The notes below the pieces were generated by a model. The model was not told where the DNA came from and did no database searches. It worked only from the letters and a program-made list of their open reading frames with translations. The position numbers and the translations under genes are program-made. This document shows positions 35,641 through 48,500 of a DNA stretch of 64,000 nt, piece after piece (positions within the stretch are counted from its first letter, which is position 1; the number at the start of each line of letters is the position of its first letter). The stretch lies in assembly GCA_963920765.1 (NCBI GenBank), contig OY987246.1:18100868-18164867 (forward strand). Reading direction: 5' to 3'. The DNA comes from Ulota crispa. Taxonomy: Eukaryota; Streptophyta; Bryopsida; Orthotrichales; Orthotrichaceae.

Positions 35641-37402
35641 ATACGCAAGGCCAAATATTCACCAAGCTTCTAGAATCCATCTGCCAAGGCCACGCAATTT
35701 GCAGATCCTTGTTGCCCTGAAGTACATACACGAGCAAGTTCCAAAGAGAGAGAGTAGAAGTGCAAATTAGGTTGACGAGTTTATAACTGATATGTTTTGC
35801 ATGCTCAGCCAAACCTTTCACAAGAGCATTATAGCCCAATTCAGGTGTACCCACTCTCACTCTCCATGATCAGCACCTATCAAGGTCTCTCCTCACAATC
35901 TTCCTTGCTTAAGTGCCAGTTTGTTGGTGATAACGACCTGCCATTGCTTCAATGTAGCCACTTGCAGTTGAGTATTCTTTCTATCCTCAATTCTAGTCGA
36001 AATATTTCAAATAGCAACCGGTGCCTGCAAGGACAAAAAGGACCATCAGCTTTGAGTCTGACCAAGCATGAATGGGCTCTAATCTCCTTCAGGCTGAAAA
36101 GATACAACAATGCACGCAACCCTGTTTAACCGATTGAGCATTACGAGGTATTTTTCTTGTATTTGGGATGGATTCACATCTTTGCTACATTTGAGATCAA
36201 CAAAACATTTGAGATCAACAAAGAAGTTAGACTATAGATCAATGTGCCAATTATATAGTAACAAGTTTGAGATCCCAAATTAAAATTTCTTAAATGCCAA
36301 TTATATGGCAACGTATGTACTATTTGAGATCCCAAATTATATAATTTCTTGATGGTAGTAAATGCCAATTATACAACTTTGTATCTACTACTAGTTTACT
36401 CACCCATTGTACCAACAGGTTGAGCCTTGTGCCCCCTTTCCCCGGTCCCTCTATCCACGTGCCCATTAAATATCCCTATGCCCTTAATGTCCATGCCCCC
36501 CATCCCCGTAATTCGGTTACAGAATCCCATGCATTCACATCCCCACAATTCGGTTACGGAATCCCATGCATTCACATCCCCACAATTCGGTTACAAAACT
36601 CCATGCACTCACATCCTCATAATTTGGTTCCAGATTTGTTGTTTTTAGTTACGGAGTTGTCAAGGACTACCACCAGGGACACTTTTAAGGTGTATTCTAT
36701 TATATATATAGATACCCAGGGGCCGTTTAAGGGTTACGCTTAGCTATAAAGATAATGAAAATGCAAAGTCTCATCCTTGCTTCAAAAATCAGATGAGAGA
36801 CAGAGAAATATTTGATCGTATGAAACGAATGAAAGGAACGAGAGTCACGAAGGAAAACCAAAAAAACAGAGAGGCACAAGCTTCAACGTCTAGAACATCT
36901 TTAAATTTTTATCAGACAACTGGCAAACAGCGTTCTTTAAACTGGCTAAATTTTGCAGGATTGCTAACAAAAATTCATGCAGCTCAAAAAATGTGTAAAC
37001 TTCCCAGTGTTAAATTTGAAAAATTTAGCTTTTTACCAGTGTTCTTAGCCACTTGTGCTAAAATTGAAATGAAAATTTTGTCTTTTGGACAGCCATGAGT
37101 CTAAATGACTAATATGCGGATGCTCAGTATGATAACCTTCCCATAATTTTGACATAAAAAACCCGATGTTCATGCTGAGCTTCGACTCAAGAAGTTCCAG
37201 GTTGAAGAAACTAACACCAGGAAACCGTAATGCAAAATCCTCGAAGAAAAAATCGGAATCAATTGTCAGAAATCTAGCGAGAGGCGTCAAGAGCGACAAA
37301 TTCGAACCTGCTTCCAACCTAATCGTTAAAGGACCAAGGATTCATGATTTTAAAACAACCGCATTCGTGAGAAGTATAATTCAGACGGAAGAAATTCACA
37401 AG
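35641..37402. other. Gene-free spacer
   Basis: No gene recognised. Near 36505-36620 a tandem repeat of about 45 bp occurs three times (ATTCGGTTAC, CCATGCATTCACATCCCC). At 36200-36370 the motif TTTGAGATC(A/C) with GCCAATTATA recurs. Neither has clear element boundaries. Confidence 0.45.
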
Positions 37403-37946
37403 TACTCCCTCTGACCCTCTAAAAAGCTCCCAATCAGACACATTTCTTATACCACTAAAAAAAGTTCCCTTTTGCTAATTTCAAACGCTGAAAAAGCATG
37501 CCATGTTCAATGATCTCATAGGGGCAAGTTAAGCCATTAGAGAGCATTACTCTCCTAGCAAGCTTGGCCTCAATTGCCCATATGAGGTACCACCATTGTT
37601 GTTATTAATCTTTAAATCATCAATAATAAGGAGCTAGCAGCATGCACAAATATGGTACTTTTTGCATGGAATTTGGGTGCCCAAACGGCAACATCAAAGC
37701 TGGAGGTTCTACATACATTTGGTAGATGGTATACTAATTCTAGAATGCAAGTGTCACTAGCACAAAGACTAAAAAACACACTTAATCCTTCACAAGGAAG
37801 CTTTTTTGGACGTTTTCAGAGGGACACAGTGAGAGTAGACAAAGATCTGTAAACCTAAAGTTCCTGTGTTGCACAAAGACTAAAAACACAGTTCATCCTT
37901 CACAAGGAAGCTTTTTGGACGTTTTTTTAGAGGGACAGAGGGAGTA
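37403..37946. mobile_element. Stowaway-like TIR element, 544 bp
   Basis: The left end is TACTCCCTCTGACCCTCTAA. The right end, reverse-complemented, is TACTCCCTCTGTCCCTCTAA. It carries a near-terminal partial duplication (CTTCACAAGGAAGCTTTTT at about 37788 and 37898) and shares CTAGCACAAAGACTAAAAA with the element at 34594. It ends inside the 3' flank of NDUFB7. Confidence 0.8.
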
Positions 37947-38277
37947 GGCAAAGATCTCCAACCCTAAACCCTAAAATTCCCGTGAGAAAAATATCCTATC
38001 ACGCAAGCCTTAAAGACTTCCAGAGCAAGATCGCCATACCAAGCCTCTCAACAACACCTAAATTGCAGAGGTTTCAGTGGAGAAGGGCGGAAGATCATAC
38101 CCTAGAGGGACAGAGGAAGTAGAACAAGATCTCTAACCCTAAAATTCCCGTGAGAAAAATATCTTGTCACGCAAGTCGTCAAGATTTCCACAGCAAGATC
38201 GCTATACACCAACCCTTTAAACGACACCTAAATTGCAGAGGTTTCAGTAGAGAAGAATAGGCGGAAGATCGTACCCT
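37929..38277. repeat. 175-bp tandem duplication in the NDUFB7 3' flank
   Basis: Two direct units (37929-38103 and 38104-38277) each start with the Stowaway terminus AGAGGGACAGAGG(G/A)AGTAG. They share CTAAAATTCCCGTGAGAAAA, CACCTAAATTGCAGAGG and GGAAGATC, with about 15-20% difference. The unit joins an element end to the sequence downstream of NDUFB7. A third partial unit is visible at about 37817-37870. Confidence 0.75.
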
Positions 38278-38320
38278 AGAGAGAGAGAGGGCACCGCAGC
38301 AGCAACGATTGACTGTATTT

Positions 38321-38584
38321 TTATTGAGTGGCAGGGATCGCCACCTGCTGAGTCTGCTTTTGACGAATCTCCTGCATCTTCTTCATGCGTTGCAAGAAGA
38401 TGTCGTATTCGCACTTCTCATAAGTGTGGCGCTCGTCCTCGCACTTCCAGGGCAAGTAGAATTCCTCCTGGCGGCACTTGTTCAAGGGGATGAGCAGCTT
38501 GGAGCACAAGTCCCGCGATCCCAGAGATATGCGCGCCTCCACCATCTCCTCCTGCGTCGCCAGGTACTTCCCCGTCGTAGCCAT
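38321..38584 (-). CDS. NDUFB7: NADH dehydrogenase (complex I) subunit NDUFB7 / B18
   Basis: A single-exon, 87-aa accessory subunit of mitochondrial complex I, located on the intermembrane-space face of the membrane arm. The core LGSRDLCSKLLIPLNKCRQE and FYLPWKCEDERHTYEKCEYD carries the twin CX9C motif, with C27-C37 and C48-C58, which the Mia40/Erv1 relay oxidises on import. As usual for this family there is no cleavable presequence. The ATG at 38584 (MATTGKYLATQEEM) is chosen because conservation starts at ATQEEM. The frame stays open 20 codons upstream without conservation. It is shorter at the C-terminus than the roughly 100-aa angiosperm proteins. The 3' flank is duplicated and abuts a Stowaway-like element. 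Confidence 0.96.
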   Translation of the reverse strand: MATTGKYLATQEEMVEARISLGSRDLCSKLLIPLNKCRQEEFYLPWKCEDERHTYEKCEYDIFLQRMKKMQEIRQKQTQQVAIPATQ

Positions 38585-38671
38585 TTGTTCGTGGCACCCC
38601 TCTCGCTCGTTGCAATACTTAGTCCTCTCTCCCCTCGGCAACAATCAAGCTTTGTGTCTGTCTGTTTGGCT

Positions 38672-38794
38672 ATGGCGGGCATCGTCCTGGACAGAGTGGC
38701 ATCGTGTTTGGCGAAGGCTGAGTTAGAGCAGCAGCAACTGGGGCCGATTGATCTTGATGGCGGCCAATCTGCACCGTCGATGGCTTATGGGTAG
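38672..38794 (+). other. Possible orphan first exon, divergent from NDUFB7
   Basis: A 40-codon open frame starting ATG at 38672 (MAGIVLDRVASCLAKAEL...). It is head-to-head with NDUFB7, with 87 bp between the two start codons, and its codon positions look coding. It ends at TAG, but TATGG|GTAGGG just before the stop could act as a splice donor. About 45 bp further a family E element begins (38839), and no continuation exon was found. It may be the stub of a gene disrupted by insertion, or a chance frame in the shared promoter. Confidence 0.3.
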
Positions 38795-38838
38795 GGAACA
38801 GAAGTTTTGTGTGGAGCACTTCAGGAACAACACGGGGA

Positions 38839-39541
38839 TAAGGTATGTACACCTATAAGCGTCAAACTAAGGGTTTTGAACATGATGAGTATCAATAAAT
38901 AGCTAGCCAATTATAGGATCCTATTAGGAACAGGAAAATAATAAGTTTGCACTTTCCAATGTATTATTTGGATATTATGAGAATAAGTTATGAATTTTTA
39001 ACCCTTTAAGGATTGTTGGGTGGTCGTGACCACATTTTAGCTTCAACAATATTTATACTATAGCTTCAACAGTGTTTTGGTTGATGGGCATCAATAGTAT
39101 TGCTTTTAAAAATTTCAAAAATCAATAGTGCATGCCAACCTCATGAAAATTGCAATAAGGGCAGTTTGGGACCTAATATTGTGATTTTAAATTTTCTCAC
39201 AGTTTGGGTTACCTAAAAATATGAGTATGTTTGATAAGATTGTTATTTGCCTTCTATGATGGATCATGTTTTTACAGTCACTTTGGAAAAAAAAAAAACA
39301 GATGAAAAACAACTTTTTTCTATTGTACATATTGTTTTTTCAGGGCCAAAGTACAAAAATCATCCTCATGGGCGTTTAGGGGTTAAAGAGCAAACTGCCA
39401 TTGCACCCATAACCACTTTTACGAATTCATGTTCATGTGTTGTACATTCTTGTCATTATGTCTATTAACTTTCACAGATTTTCCAAGATTTCAGAGGTGT
39501 TGGTTATGGGAACACTGACGCTTATGGGTGTACATACCTTA
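38839..39541. mobile_element. TIR element, family E, interrupted by a TTAA-type insert
   Basis: The left end is TAAGGTATGTACACCTATAA. The right end, reverse-complemented, is TAAGGTATGTACACCCATAA. Length is 703 bp. Removing the nested element and one TTAA leaves exactly 318 bp, the length of the uninterrupted relative at 11861-12178, with matching sequence on both sides of the junction (GAATTTTTAA and AGAGCAAACTGCC). Confidence 0.85.
38998..39386. mobile_element. TTAA-flanked CCC-end element with an in-window empty site
   Basis: 389 bp with both TTAA copies. The left end is TTAACCCTTTAAGGATTG and the right end, reverse-complemented, is TTAACCCCTAAACGCCCATG. The host sequence reads GAATTTTTAA before the insert and TTAAAGAGC after it. 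The relative at 11861-12178 reads GAATTTTTAAAGAGC on its minus strand (TTAA at 12016-12019). This shows directly that insertion duplicated TTAA. Confidence 0.85.
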
Positions 39542-40090
39542 GGCGGCGACATGCCCGGTGGGTGAAAATAATTGCCTATCTTAGAGCATTTGCAGCGGGG
39601 CCTTGTGAGGGTCCGATACGGCACTTTGAAGCATGGATGATAAGTGTTCTTGATCCCTCAAAATACACTTGTGGCAATCAAGAGTCAAAATGGTAGGGGT
39701 AAGGTGAAAGCACCCATAGCCAATAATGCCCCACATTCAACCAATAAGGTGCGCTAGTTTCAATATAGGTGCTTTGGAATGCATTCTTTTGTCCATTTTA
39801 AGATTGGGACTACTTAAGTCATGCCACAATTCCCAAAGTGAAGGAGGAAGTAATAAGCAGAAAGTAATTTGCTTGTTATCAAAATTGCATGAATATAGAA
39901 GTTGGCAGTGGGTTCAAAGCATTTTTTGACTTCCAAACTTCACAGTAATTTCAATTTTGCAAATAAAATTATGAAAAATTTGCAATCCCAATATTTCTTA
40001 TTTTCCTACTTGGGAAAAATATTTGCTGCCTCAAACTCCTTGTAGTTTGTTGCAAAATTGCTTAAGTTATTGAGTATGGGCGCTTCCACC
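39542..40090. other. Gene-free spacer
   Basis: No gene or bounded repeat recognised. Confidence 0.5.
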
Positions 40091-40513
40091 TTAGTCACAC
40101 CTTCTTCACCCCATTCTCAATTTTCAAAGAATTGAGTTATAGTGACACTCTCTTTTTGATTTGTAGAGGACCCATTTTTTGTAAATTGAGAAGTTTTTCT
40201 CTTCACTTTCAAAGGAGAAGAACTGGCTTTAAGAAACTTTTGCACGTGAAGTTTTTATTGATGCGTTTCTATTTTGCATCTAGCTCTTCTTGCTTTCACC
40301 CTCCTTGTAGTTAGAGGCCTCAATTGAGTATGTAAATGCAACTTGCATATTTATTGCATCACCATTTTTGAGGTAAACTCATTCTCCAATCTCCACTATT
40401 CACAAAAGGGGAGTCACACCTTCATTGAGAAGTGCTCCCATTGACTCCTATTTCCACTTCACATTTTCTCATTCTTCTCAAAAGTTCCAATCGTGGAAAA
40501 GGTGTGACTACCC
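40091..40513. repeat. TIR element, family K, 423 bp
   Basis: The left end is TTAGTCACACCTTCTTCACC. The right end, reverse-complemented, is GGGTAGTCACACCTTTTCCA. The left sub-terminal block ATTCTCAATTTTCAAAG matches the copy at 873-1291. The right part matches the truncated copy at the window start. Confidence 0.6.
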
Positions 40514-41351
40514 ATAATGTTGAAAGACGTTGCTAAGTAAGGCATACTCATAAGTACAAAGTTGTTGTTGGCATGAATCAATTAGGAATAGTTTGCACTT
40601 CAAATTGAATTCCTTTTGTTTCTCTTTCTTAGTTTTTATAAAATATGTTTCGTGATGGAGTAATTTGATGAGGAATGGATCATGTGGTAAGGATTTGAGT
40701 GAGGGATAGATCTATTTGTCTCCAACTATTACAACCTATCGTTATAGATAAAACAAGATCTCTTTGTGTGCAAAAATATCATTTAAGAGATAATATTATA
40801 AGATAATTACAGCTCTAATGCATTCTTTGAAGCTTGTTGATCTAAGTATAGACATTGAAGTACAAATTTCATTGCAATTCAAACATATGCATGCTTGTTG
40901 TATTTTATTTCACAAAAAAGTTACTTACGTCATTTAAGTCCAAAATAGGTATTTTAACCTTCCTACTAAATGTTCAAGAACATTATATTGGGATGTTAGT
41001 CGAACCTCAGTTTGCGTAACCTCTTATTGACTTGAACCATGGTTCAAAAAATCCCAGATACTTTTATAAACAATGAAGTGAAGTTTTTGTAAAGCTTCCT
41101 TCTATTCACAAGTCTCATTTTTGATGGTGCAAAGTCTGATGATGAATATACTACTTATAATCATGTACTATGCAAGATTTTCTTGAATTCTCGAAAAGGT
41201 TAACATATGTATTTGAGATCAACACAAATGAAACAAAAGTTTTATTCAAGATCCTACACTAAAATCCGTAAAACAATAGGACAAAACACATTTACGCAAA
41301 TCTAATGCCCTCAAAAAATTCACCAATCAAAGGATCCCACTAACCATCTTA
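40514..41351. other. 3' flank of the TMEM8-like gene
   Basis: A+T-rich, with no recognised gene. It should contain the 3' untranslated region and poly(A) site of the TMEM8-like gene on the minus strand. Confidence 0.5.
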
Positions 41352-44300
41352 CTAATCATCCAAAATCCTATCCCTTTCACTGGCAAAAGCATCCAACTCA
41401 ACCGGGTGTAACAAACCAGGTAAAGCTTCTGGATCACTTGGGGGGTGCAAATTTGTACGTTCATACCCTTGAGAATTCCTTTCGGATAAGCTCCAACTTG
41501 ACTTTGAAGTGGAGCACAGTATTAAAAATGCTGACGTATAGATGCTCAAATGCCATAAACTGCACACCAGCATTCACTTTCACCAGTTAAAAACCCCTAG
41601 CACCAAAAGATTTCCACTTTCAAAAAAACATCATCCAAAGTTCTCATCCAAACCACATAGAGTTCCCAAGTAACTACAGTGCAAGACACGATAAACCAAC
41701 AAAAAATTTAGCCAAAAATGTCAAATAGTTGCCAACTTTGAATGCTAATAACTTTTTTTTGGCAAATGATAGTTCCAATTTGTTTTTATAAGTTTTATCC
41801 TAAAGACTTTCTTGCTTGTAGTTACAAAGGGATTAAAAACTTAATAAGGGATGCTATCAACAACTCAAATGATTATTAGATCTTCATTGCTTGATGCTGT
41901 CTTGCACCGTAGTACACTCAAAACCATGTAACACCATATTGGTTAAATGTAACACCATATTGGTTAAATTGGGAAAAAGAATACAATTTGGGGCTTTTGA
42001 ATTTTGCATTTGTAGGAGTATTTTAGCAATCTAAAATGAGTTTTAGGATAATTCCTTCAAAATCCTATATCATTGATGTAAAATCTTGAAGAAATCATCA
42101 TAAAAATCACTCTAAATTACCAAAATACTCCTACAAATGCAAAATTCAAAAGTCCCACAAGGTATCCTTTTTCCCAATTTAATTAATATGGGAACCCCCC
42201 ACTGACTGAAAAAGTTTCCAAAGGAACTCATTTTAGGCATTCTTCAACCATTAGGGAAACAGTTTTTCTACCAACACATCCAACACCCAATTCAGCAAGA
42301 ATGTAACCGCACTGTATATTCTAGGGCCATACATGTATAAACTTCTTGTTCATGCCTGTCCTAAAATGTACAGATGAGGTACATTTTAGCAGCATTGGGT
42401 TTACTACTACTTCAAAGGGTACAGAGTTTTAAGGTTTTTGAATTACCTGTGCCATATCCAGTACGTGTCAGCAGTTTCTAGAACCCAACTCAACCCTGCA
42501 GCGAACAAAATACCAAGTCCAGAAAATAGGTACAACCATTGGAACCGTGCTCTGATAACCCCCAGAAGCTGTTCAACACGGTGATAGATGGAGCTCATCC
42601 TGCACATACAAGCCTTTTATCATCCAATGCCCATAACTTTTATAACCCATTGCTGTTCTCCACCCTGACCCAAACTTTGAAAAACAATTGGTTTAATTGA
42701 GAAACCTTACTTAAGGACCCCTTGAATTTGTGCTAATCATGTGACACAATGGTCAACAAGATGGGTAATTAATGCCCTCTATGGTGCCATTACTCAAGAA
42801 AATGGGGGAGAAGGGAAGTCTATTTTTTTGTTTTATACACTTCAGAGTCCAAATTCACATTGTTATTGTAAACATCAACTACCATTTATAATTGAGACTC
42901 TTCATTGTGGAATGCAGTGCATTGCAAACAAACATAAAAACTACTAAAAACTCATAAGTGGTCATTTACAATAGTCACCAACAATGATGCATTAAGTGGT
43001 GATTATCATGTTACAAAAATTGGGTAGCCAAAGAATAATTGCCATGTGGATAGTAATCACCATTTACCAATATAAAAAATACCTTCTTTGTAGAATGCAA
43101 GCCATTCCACAAAGGGAAAACCCCACTATTGCTCACAATGAGGCAAAAGCATTAGAGAAGATGAATAAATGAGCATGAATATAATTTTTTGTGGACTTCT
43201 CAATTAATGTTATTGTTTAAAAACGGAACTTAAAGTAATTGCACTTGTGGTAAATGAAAAATTTAATAATTATCTAATATGAGAACATGAAGTGAGCCAA
43301 GTTGCCAAGGAATACTAGAATAAATACATGACTTAGAGTTTCGAAATCTTACTGCATGACTGGTCGAAGGTTAGGACCAATTGCACGAAACCAAGATGGA
43401 AGCAAGCGAAGCCTCCAGCATTCCAAGGCCCAACCAAACAATAAACCTGCCAGCCCCATCAAAACCACTAGCAGCACGTTCCAAGCACTGCAAAAAAAAA
43501 AGAAAAAAAAAGACGTTACTTCGTCAGACTCTCAAGAATGAACATTTGCATCCAATTTAAAGTCAATAGGCCCTCCCCAATTTTAACTTGGGAGAATTTT
43601 ATGGCTACCCCTGAAGTCTGCCATATTTGTATAGATATCCTTGGTTTTTCAGAAATTGCAAAAATATCCCTGAACCATAATTTTCAAACGTTTGTTCTAT
43701 TGTGCATGCCACTTCTCTCTCCCTTGTGCGCACGCTGCTTCTATTCCATTCTATTACACTCCTTGCTTTAACATTGGTCATGAAGGAAGTAGCATGCACA
43801 TGCAAAACAAATCAAACGCTTGAAAATTATGATCCAAGGGTATTTGTGCAATTTCTGAAAAACCAGAAGAATCTAAACAAATATGGCAAAATTTACGGGT
43901 ATCCATACAATTATCCCTACTAACTTCTATGCTAACGCTGCAAAATCTCAAATTTGCACTATGATAACATAAAATATCTAGAAAAAAATGAAAACAATTA
44001 GACTTTGTTGGGGGGGGGGGGGTTAGTACCTAGTGGCGTTTTCCTTGGTGATAGCAGCGGTGATAATGGCCGCTGCCACATGGGCCACAGCCTTGGTGTC
44101 TTTCTTAAACGCTGCAACGCTCAGGCAAGTCATGATCACCACCATAAATGAAAGCCAGAAATCCAGGAACTGAGCTGCCAGTCAAGGACAATTTCCATAA
44201 GGTTTAAGATAGGTAGCTCAAAAAGCGACACTTTTGAGGGCTGATCTGCCTTTCATGGGCTTTTTGAGACAAGAACATTTTTGCTTAATCTTCAGACAAA

Positions 44301-45521
44301 AAGAAATGGATGTCAAATGTAACACTATTTTTTTCATATTGTTTTAAGCACTATTGAATTGTTGATGAATTTTCAAAGTTTTTTGTAGTGGGCACCTATT
44401 TGTGATTCTAGGTCTCCCATAAACTGTTCCCCTTCAACTTGTAAAGAGATGAGGTAAAATTAAGGAGTATGATTGGATCTTGCAATAGAGTACACATTTT
44501 CTTCTCCTGTGAATAAAGAGGGTCCATTCAAAGACCACCTCATATCCATTCTTGAGTTACCTAAGAAACGCTTTACAAAAAAAGGGTCATAATTTGAGCT
44601 ACCTACCTTACATTTTTACTTTTTCTTTTACTTCTAAAGTTTGAACAACTAGAAAAATTTGTTCCACTTATTGCTTCTTCATCTCTTGCATTTTTGGAGA
44701 CTTAAAATTAGCCATTTTCGAACAAAAGTGCAGAACTTTGGACACCTGCTTAAAGCTTTGAGCAGTGCAAAATATGCCAATAGTTAAAAGGGAAGAGGTC
44801 GCTTACCTGGAGGGTGTCGTAGGAGAGAGCGCACCAACCACCGGCATCACAAGAATGGTAGAAGCCGCTTGACACCCCACTTGCAACATACGACACCCAC
44901 TCCGAGTATGCCTACAAAAAAAAATTGTTTACTGAAATTAGCGATTGCAAATAGTGGCAAATAACATGTAAGAAAAATTAAAAACAGCCTAGATCATTTA
45001 AAACAATTCTCTACTAGTGACGAAAAGTGCACTACAACATCAATAGTTCCAACTTCCAAGTAATCTAGAGTATTTCACACATTATGAGGCAAGATTTTAA
45101 CTCCAAAAAATGCCTAAAATATCAAAAGTTAAAAAGTAAAAGGTTATTTCAGATACATTAGTGGTTCGAAACGAATGGTTTGGGACGCTCTAAGAAATGT
45201 GGCAAAACATAACAATAGAGAGAAAAACAGGTTCTTACATTTGCAGGATCAAATATGTTTTGGGATTTTGCTGGATATTATTTGGATGTGCGTTTCAAGG
45301 TGATTTCTCAAATTTTGTGCAAGTTTTGAGGGATGAAACGTTTAGATGGATAAAACGTTGAGATTGATGAAACATTTAGATGGATGAAACGTACATGATG
45401 TCGTATGGCCCAAAAACTAGGTAGAAGGGCAGCAGAATTAGATCCAATTAGAGCCCATACATGGAGACTCTGTTCTGCTCACCAAGGCAACCCACATCAA
45501 TAGAAGGTGAATAAACCTTAT

Positions 45522-45552
<31 letters not shown>

Positions 45553-48500
45553 CATGAACAAACTACAAAATGTGCCTTATTATGAGAAATAACATGTCGA
45601 GTCATGGAAGTGGCATTTTTATAATACATGACACTTACAACTAGCAACTCCCAGTATTGAGAAGCTTGTTTACTACTTCATTAAAAAAAAGCTATCAAAG
45701 ATCCAAAACCACCAAGATGAAGCCTAGGTTTTATTCTTCTTACTAGTGGAATTGCTTTTGAGCTAATGGGTGTATGTGTTGTACTTTAGTAGCAGTAATT
45801 TAGTTGGTTATAAGTGTTATGCACTATACAACAAAGTATGTGTTTTCAAATTACTAGAGATAATCTCAATGGTAGGACCTTGGTCAGTCACACTCAATGA
45901 AGAGTCTAAAATTTAGACACTAAATCACTAAAAGCAACTCCATCGAGAAATAACACGCCAGTTTGCATCCCATAAGTGACTCCCCTTAACGTAAACATAA
46001 ACTCCATCCTAATAACAAAGATGTCATAGTTAACTAGTTAAATTTTGATAATCTCATATTCTTTTTTTGGAGACATATGCAAAATATTAAGAGATTTCTC
46101 ATGTGTTACTTACATATGGGGAGATATTTTGATGATTTGACTCAACATTGGGAGAACTCTAGATGTTTTGCATAGTCCAAAATTAAATGAAAATTTCAAA
46201 AGTCCAAAGGTTCAAAGAAATGTGACTTAAAGAGTTTACAAGGGTAATGTCCAAGGAGAATTTTGAGCTCCATCATTAAGAATCCCACATTTCTCATTTT
46301 CAACCAAGTGCATGCACTCAGTATTGCCTACATATTTATACTGTCCTCAGATATTTTTGAAAAAAACTTCGCATAATTTTTATCTAATAAATTCAAATTT
46401 CAACCGGTAATTTTGTAGTTGTGTTTGGCTGAATTTCTGTTTTATTTTATTTTGATCTTGCCGCTCATTGGTTCTAATAACATAAAGATGTGAATTGCAA
46501 GCCAAGAAACATACTAATCAAACAACAATAACTGATCTGTACATTAAGACGTTTATTTTAACGAACGATTATTTTATCAACTTTGTATACGAATTAGCTG
46601 GTTATCAAAGAAATGATAAACTGAAATAAAATTTACCTGTTGGGACTAAAAGTGGCACGCTACAATCAATTCCTCCATGAGCCGCATCACAATGGCAGTT
46701 ACTGAACATGAACACAATTACTTTACATTAATACAAGTTCAATAAGACTAGATTTAAGCATTTCAACTTCCTACGTAAACGTCGCTTGAACTAAATCCTT
46801 TGCATTTGCAGTTGCCCTTTTATACTTGTGTGAAAGTAACGCTAGAAATTGAGAATTGATGTCACACTAAGTAACATCACTCTTGGTAACAAAAAGGATG
46901 AGTGACAATATTTTTTCAAGCAAAAGTTACACAGCTAAAAGCACACACAATTTCACGTTTTACGCGGGTTGCGCCCTTGTTCTAAAAGGCGTAAACATGA
47001 GAATGCCCTTGCATGAGGCCCTTACCCTACACAAATCTCTATTGGGTTAGGGTCACTACAATCCCACCCAAAAGTTCTGTAAGGTAGTATGCTCTAAATT
47101 TGTCACTTTCAGGGCTAGTCTGCTTTTTCATTGGCTTTTTGACACAAGAAGATTTTTTGCCTAATTTTTGGACAAAGAGAAATGGATGCCAAATGTAACA
47201 CAAGTTTTTTCATATTTGTTGAAGCATTATTGAATTATTGATGAATTTTCAAAGTTTGCTATGGTAGACACCTATTTGTGACTCTAGGTCTTCCATAAAC
47301 CATCCCCTTGCAACTTATAAAGAGATGAGGTGAAACTGAGGAGTATGATTGGTTCTTGCAATAAAATACACCTTTTTTTTATGACTTAAAGGGATCCTTT
47401 TAAGGAACACTTCATAACCATTCTTGAGCTACCTATAGGACATTTTTGAAGAAAGGGTCGCTTTTAGAGCACCCTATCTTATTTTGTAACAAAAAAACAG
47501 ATAAAACAAAGAAGCTGATACATGTGTTTTACTTTAATTCTTAAAGCGCTAAACAAAAACAGACATATTACTTTCAAGGAACAAAAATAAGAAAATTTTG
47601 AAAGAGAACCTGATGAAGTGTAATCGGCTTGACTCATAAGTAGTGACACAGTGCCCTTTGCCTGAGCACTTGTTCACACAGCCATGCACACGGATATGCA
47701 TTTGAACTGCCTCCAAGTCCTGCTTTTTACTAAAAAGCTCAATCAAAGGCTGCTTTGCATACAACGGCTCACTGCAAAGTGCTCCAAATTGCTGCCTTAG
47801 TCCAATGAAAAATGCAAAACTCCACAAACACATAACACCCAACCAGCAGAAATTAATTTAAACTTATTGGGTTCCTTACACATAAAAACCTCACAAAAGT
47901 TGGTTCCTTCAATTGAAAAAGCAATCCATTAAGTGGAATGCATTGTCGCAAAATTAAGCAAGACAAGGAGCCAAAAAAAAAAGAGGTAAAGGGCAAGAGA
48001 AAAAAGAGACAGTGTCCAAGGAGATTTTTGAGCTTCCTAATCCTTACCTGCTCTTAAGAACAGGATCCACGTCAGCATCTTCTTCGTCCATCCGGTTTCC
48101 CGGCAACCCCGGAGCTATTTCCAAGGCGCTGGAATCGACATAAGAAGATACAACAGTACGAATCTCTTCCTCCAAAACCTTCAACCGCTCAACAAACCTC
48201 CGGTACCATTGCACTATAAATTCCACACTACTCCTCCAAAGCTGAACAACTGTTCCAGAAACACCAACCTCCTGTGGTGACTTCACCACGTCAGCACCAG
48301 CATTTTCAGATCCAGCAAGTTTTGTATAAAGAGCAGCAATACACCAAACCCCTTCTGCAGGATAAACAAGGTCAAGCGACACTTCTTCTTCATGGTTTTG
48401 ATCGACTGGGCTGTTGTTGTTGTTGTCCACGTGGCTTGACCTCATCTTTTTTATGTTGGTTGCTTGGACGTCCCAGTGGTCCGGAGTGGCAAGGCCTTGG

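Noticed and set aside
37955..37980. Telomere-like AACCCTAAACCCTAAA
   Set aside because: Only two units inside a duplicated 3' flank; not a telomeric tract.
44911..46637. Frameshift or pseudogene status of the TMEM8-like gene
   Set aside because: Joining the exons at 46637 and 44911 directly would break the frame. An 80-nt exon at 45474-45395 encoding SNSAALLPSFWAIRHH restores phase and the first helix.
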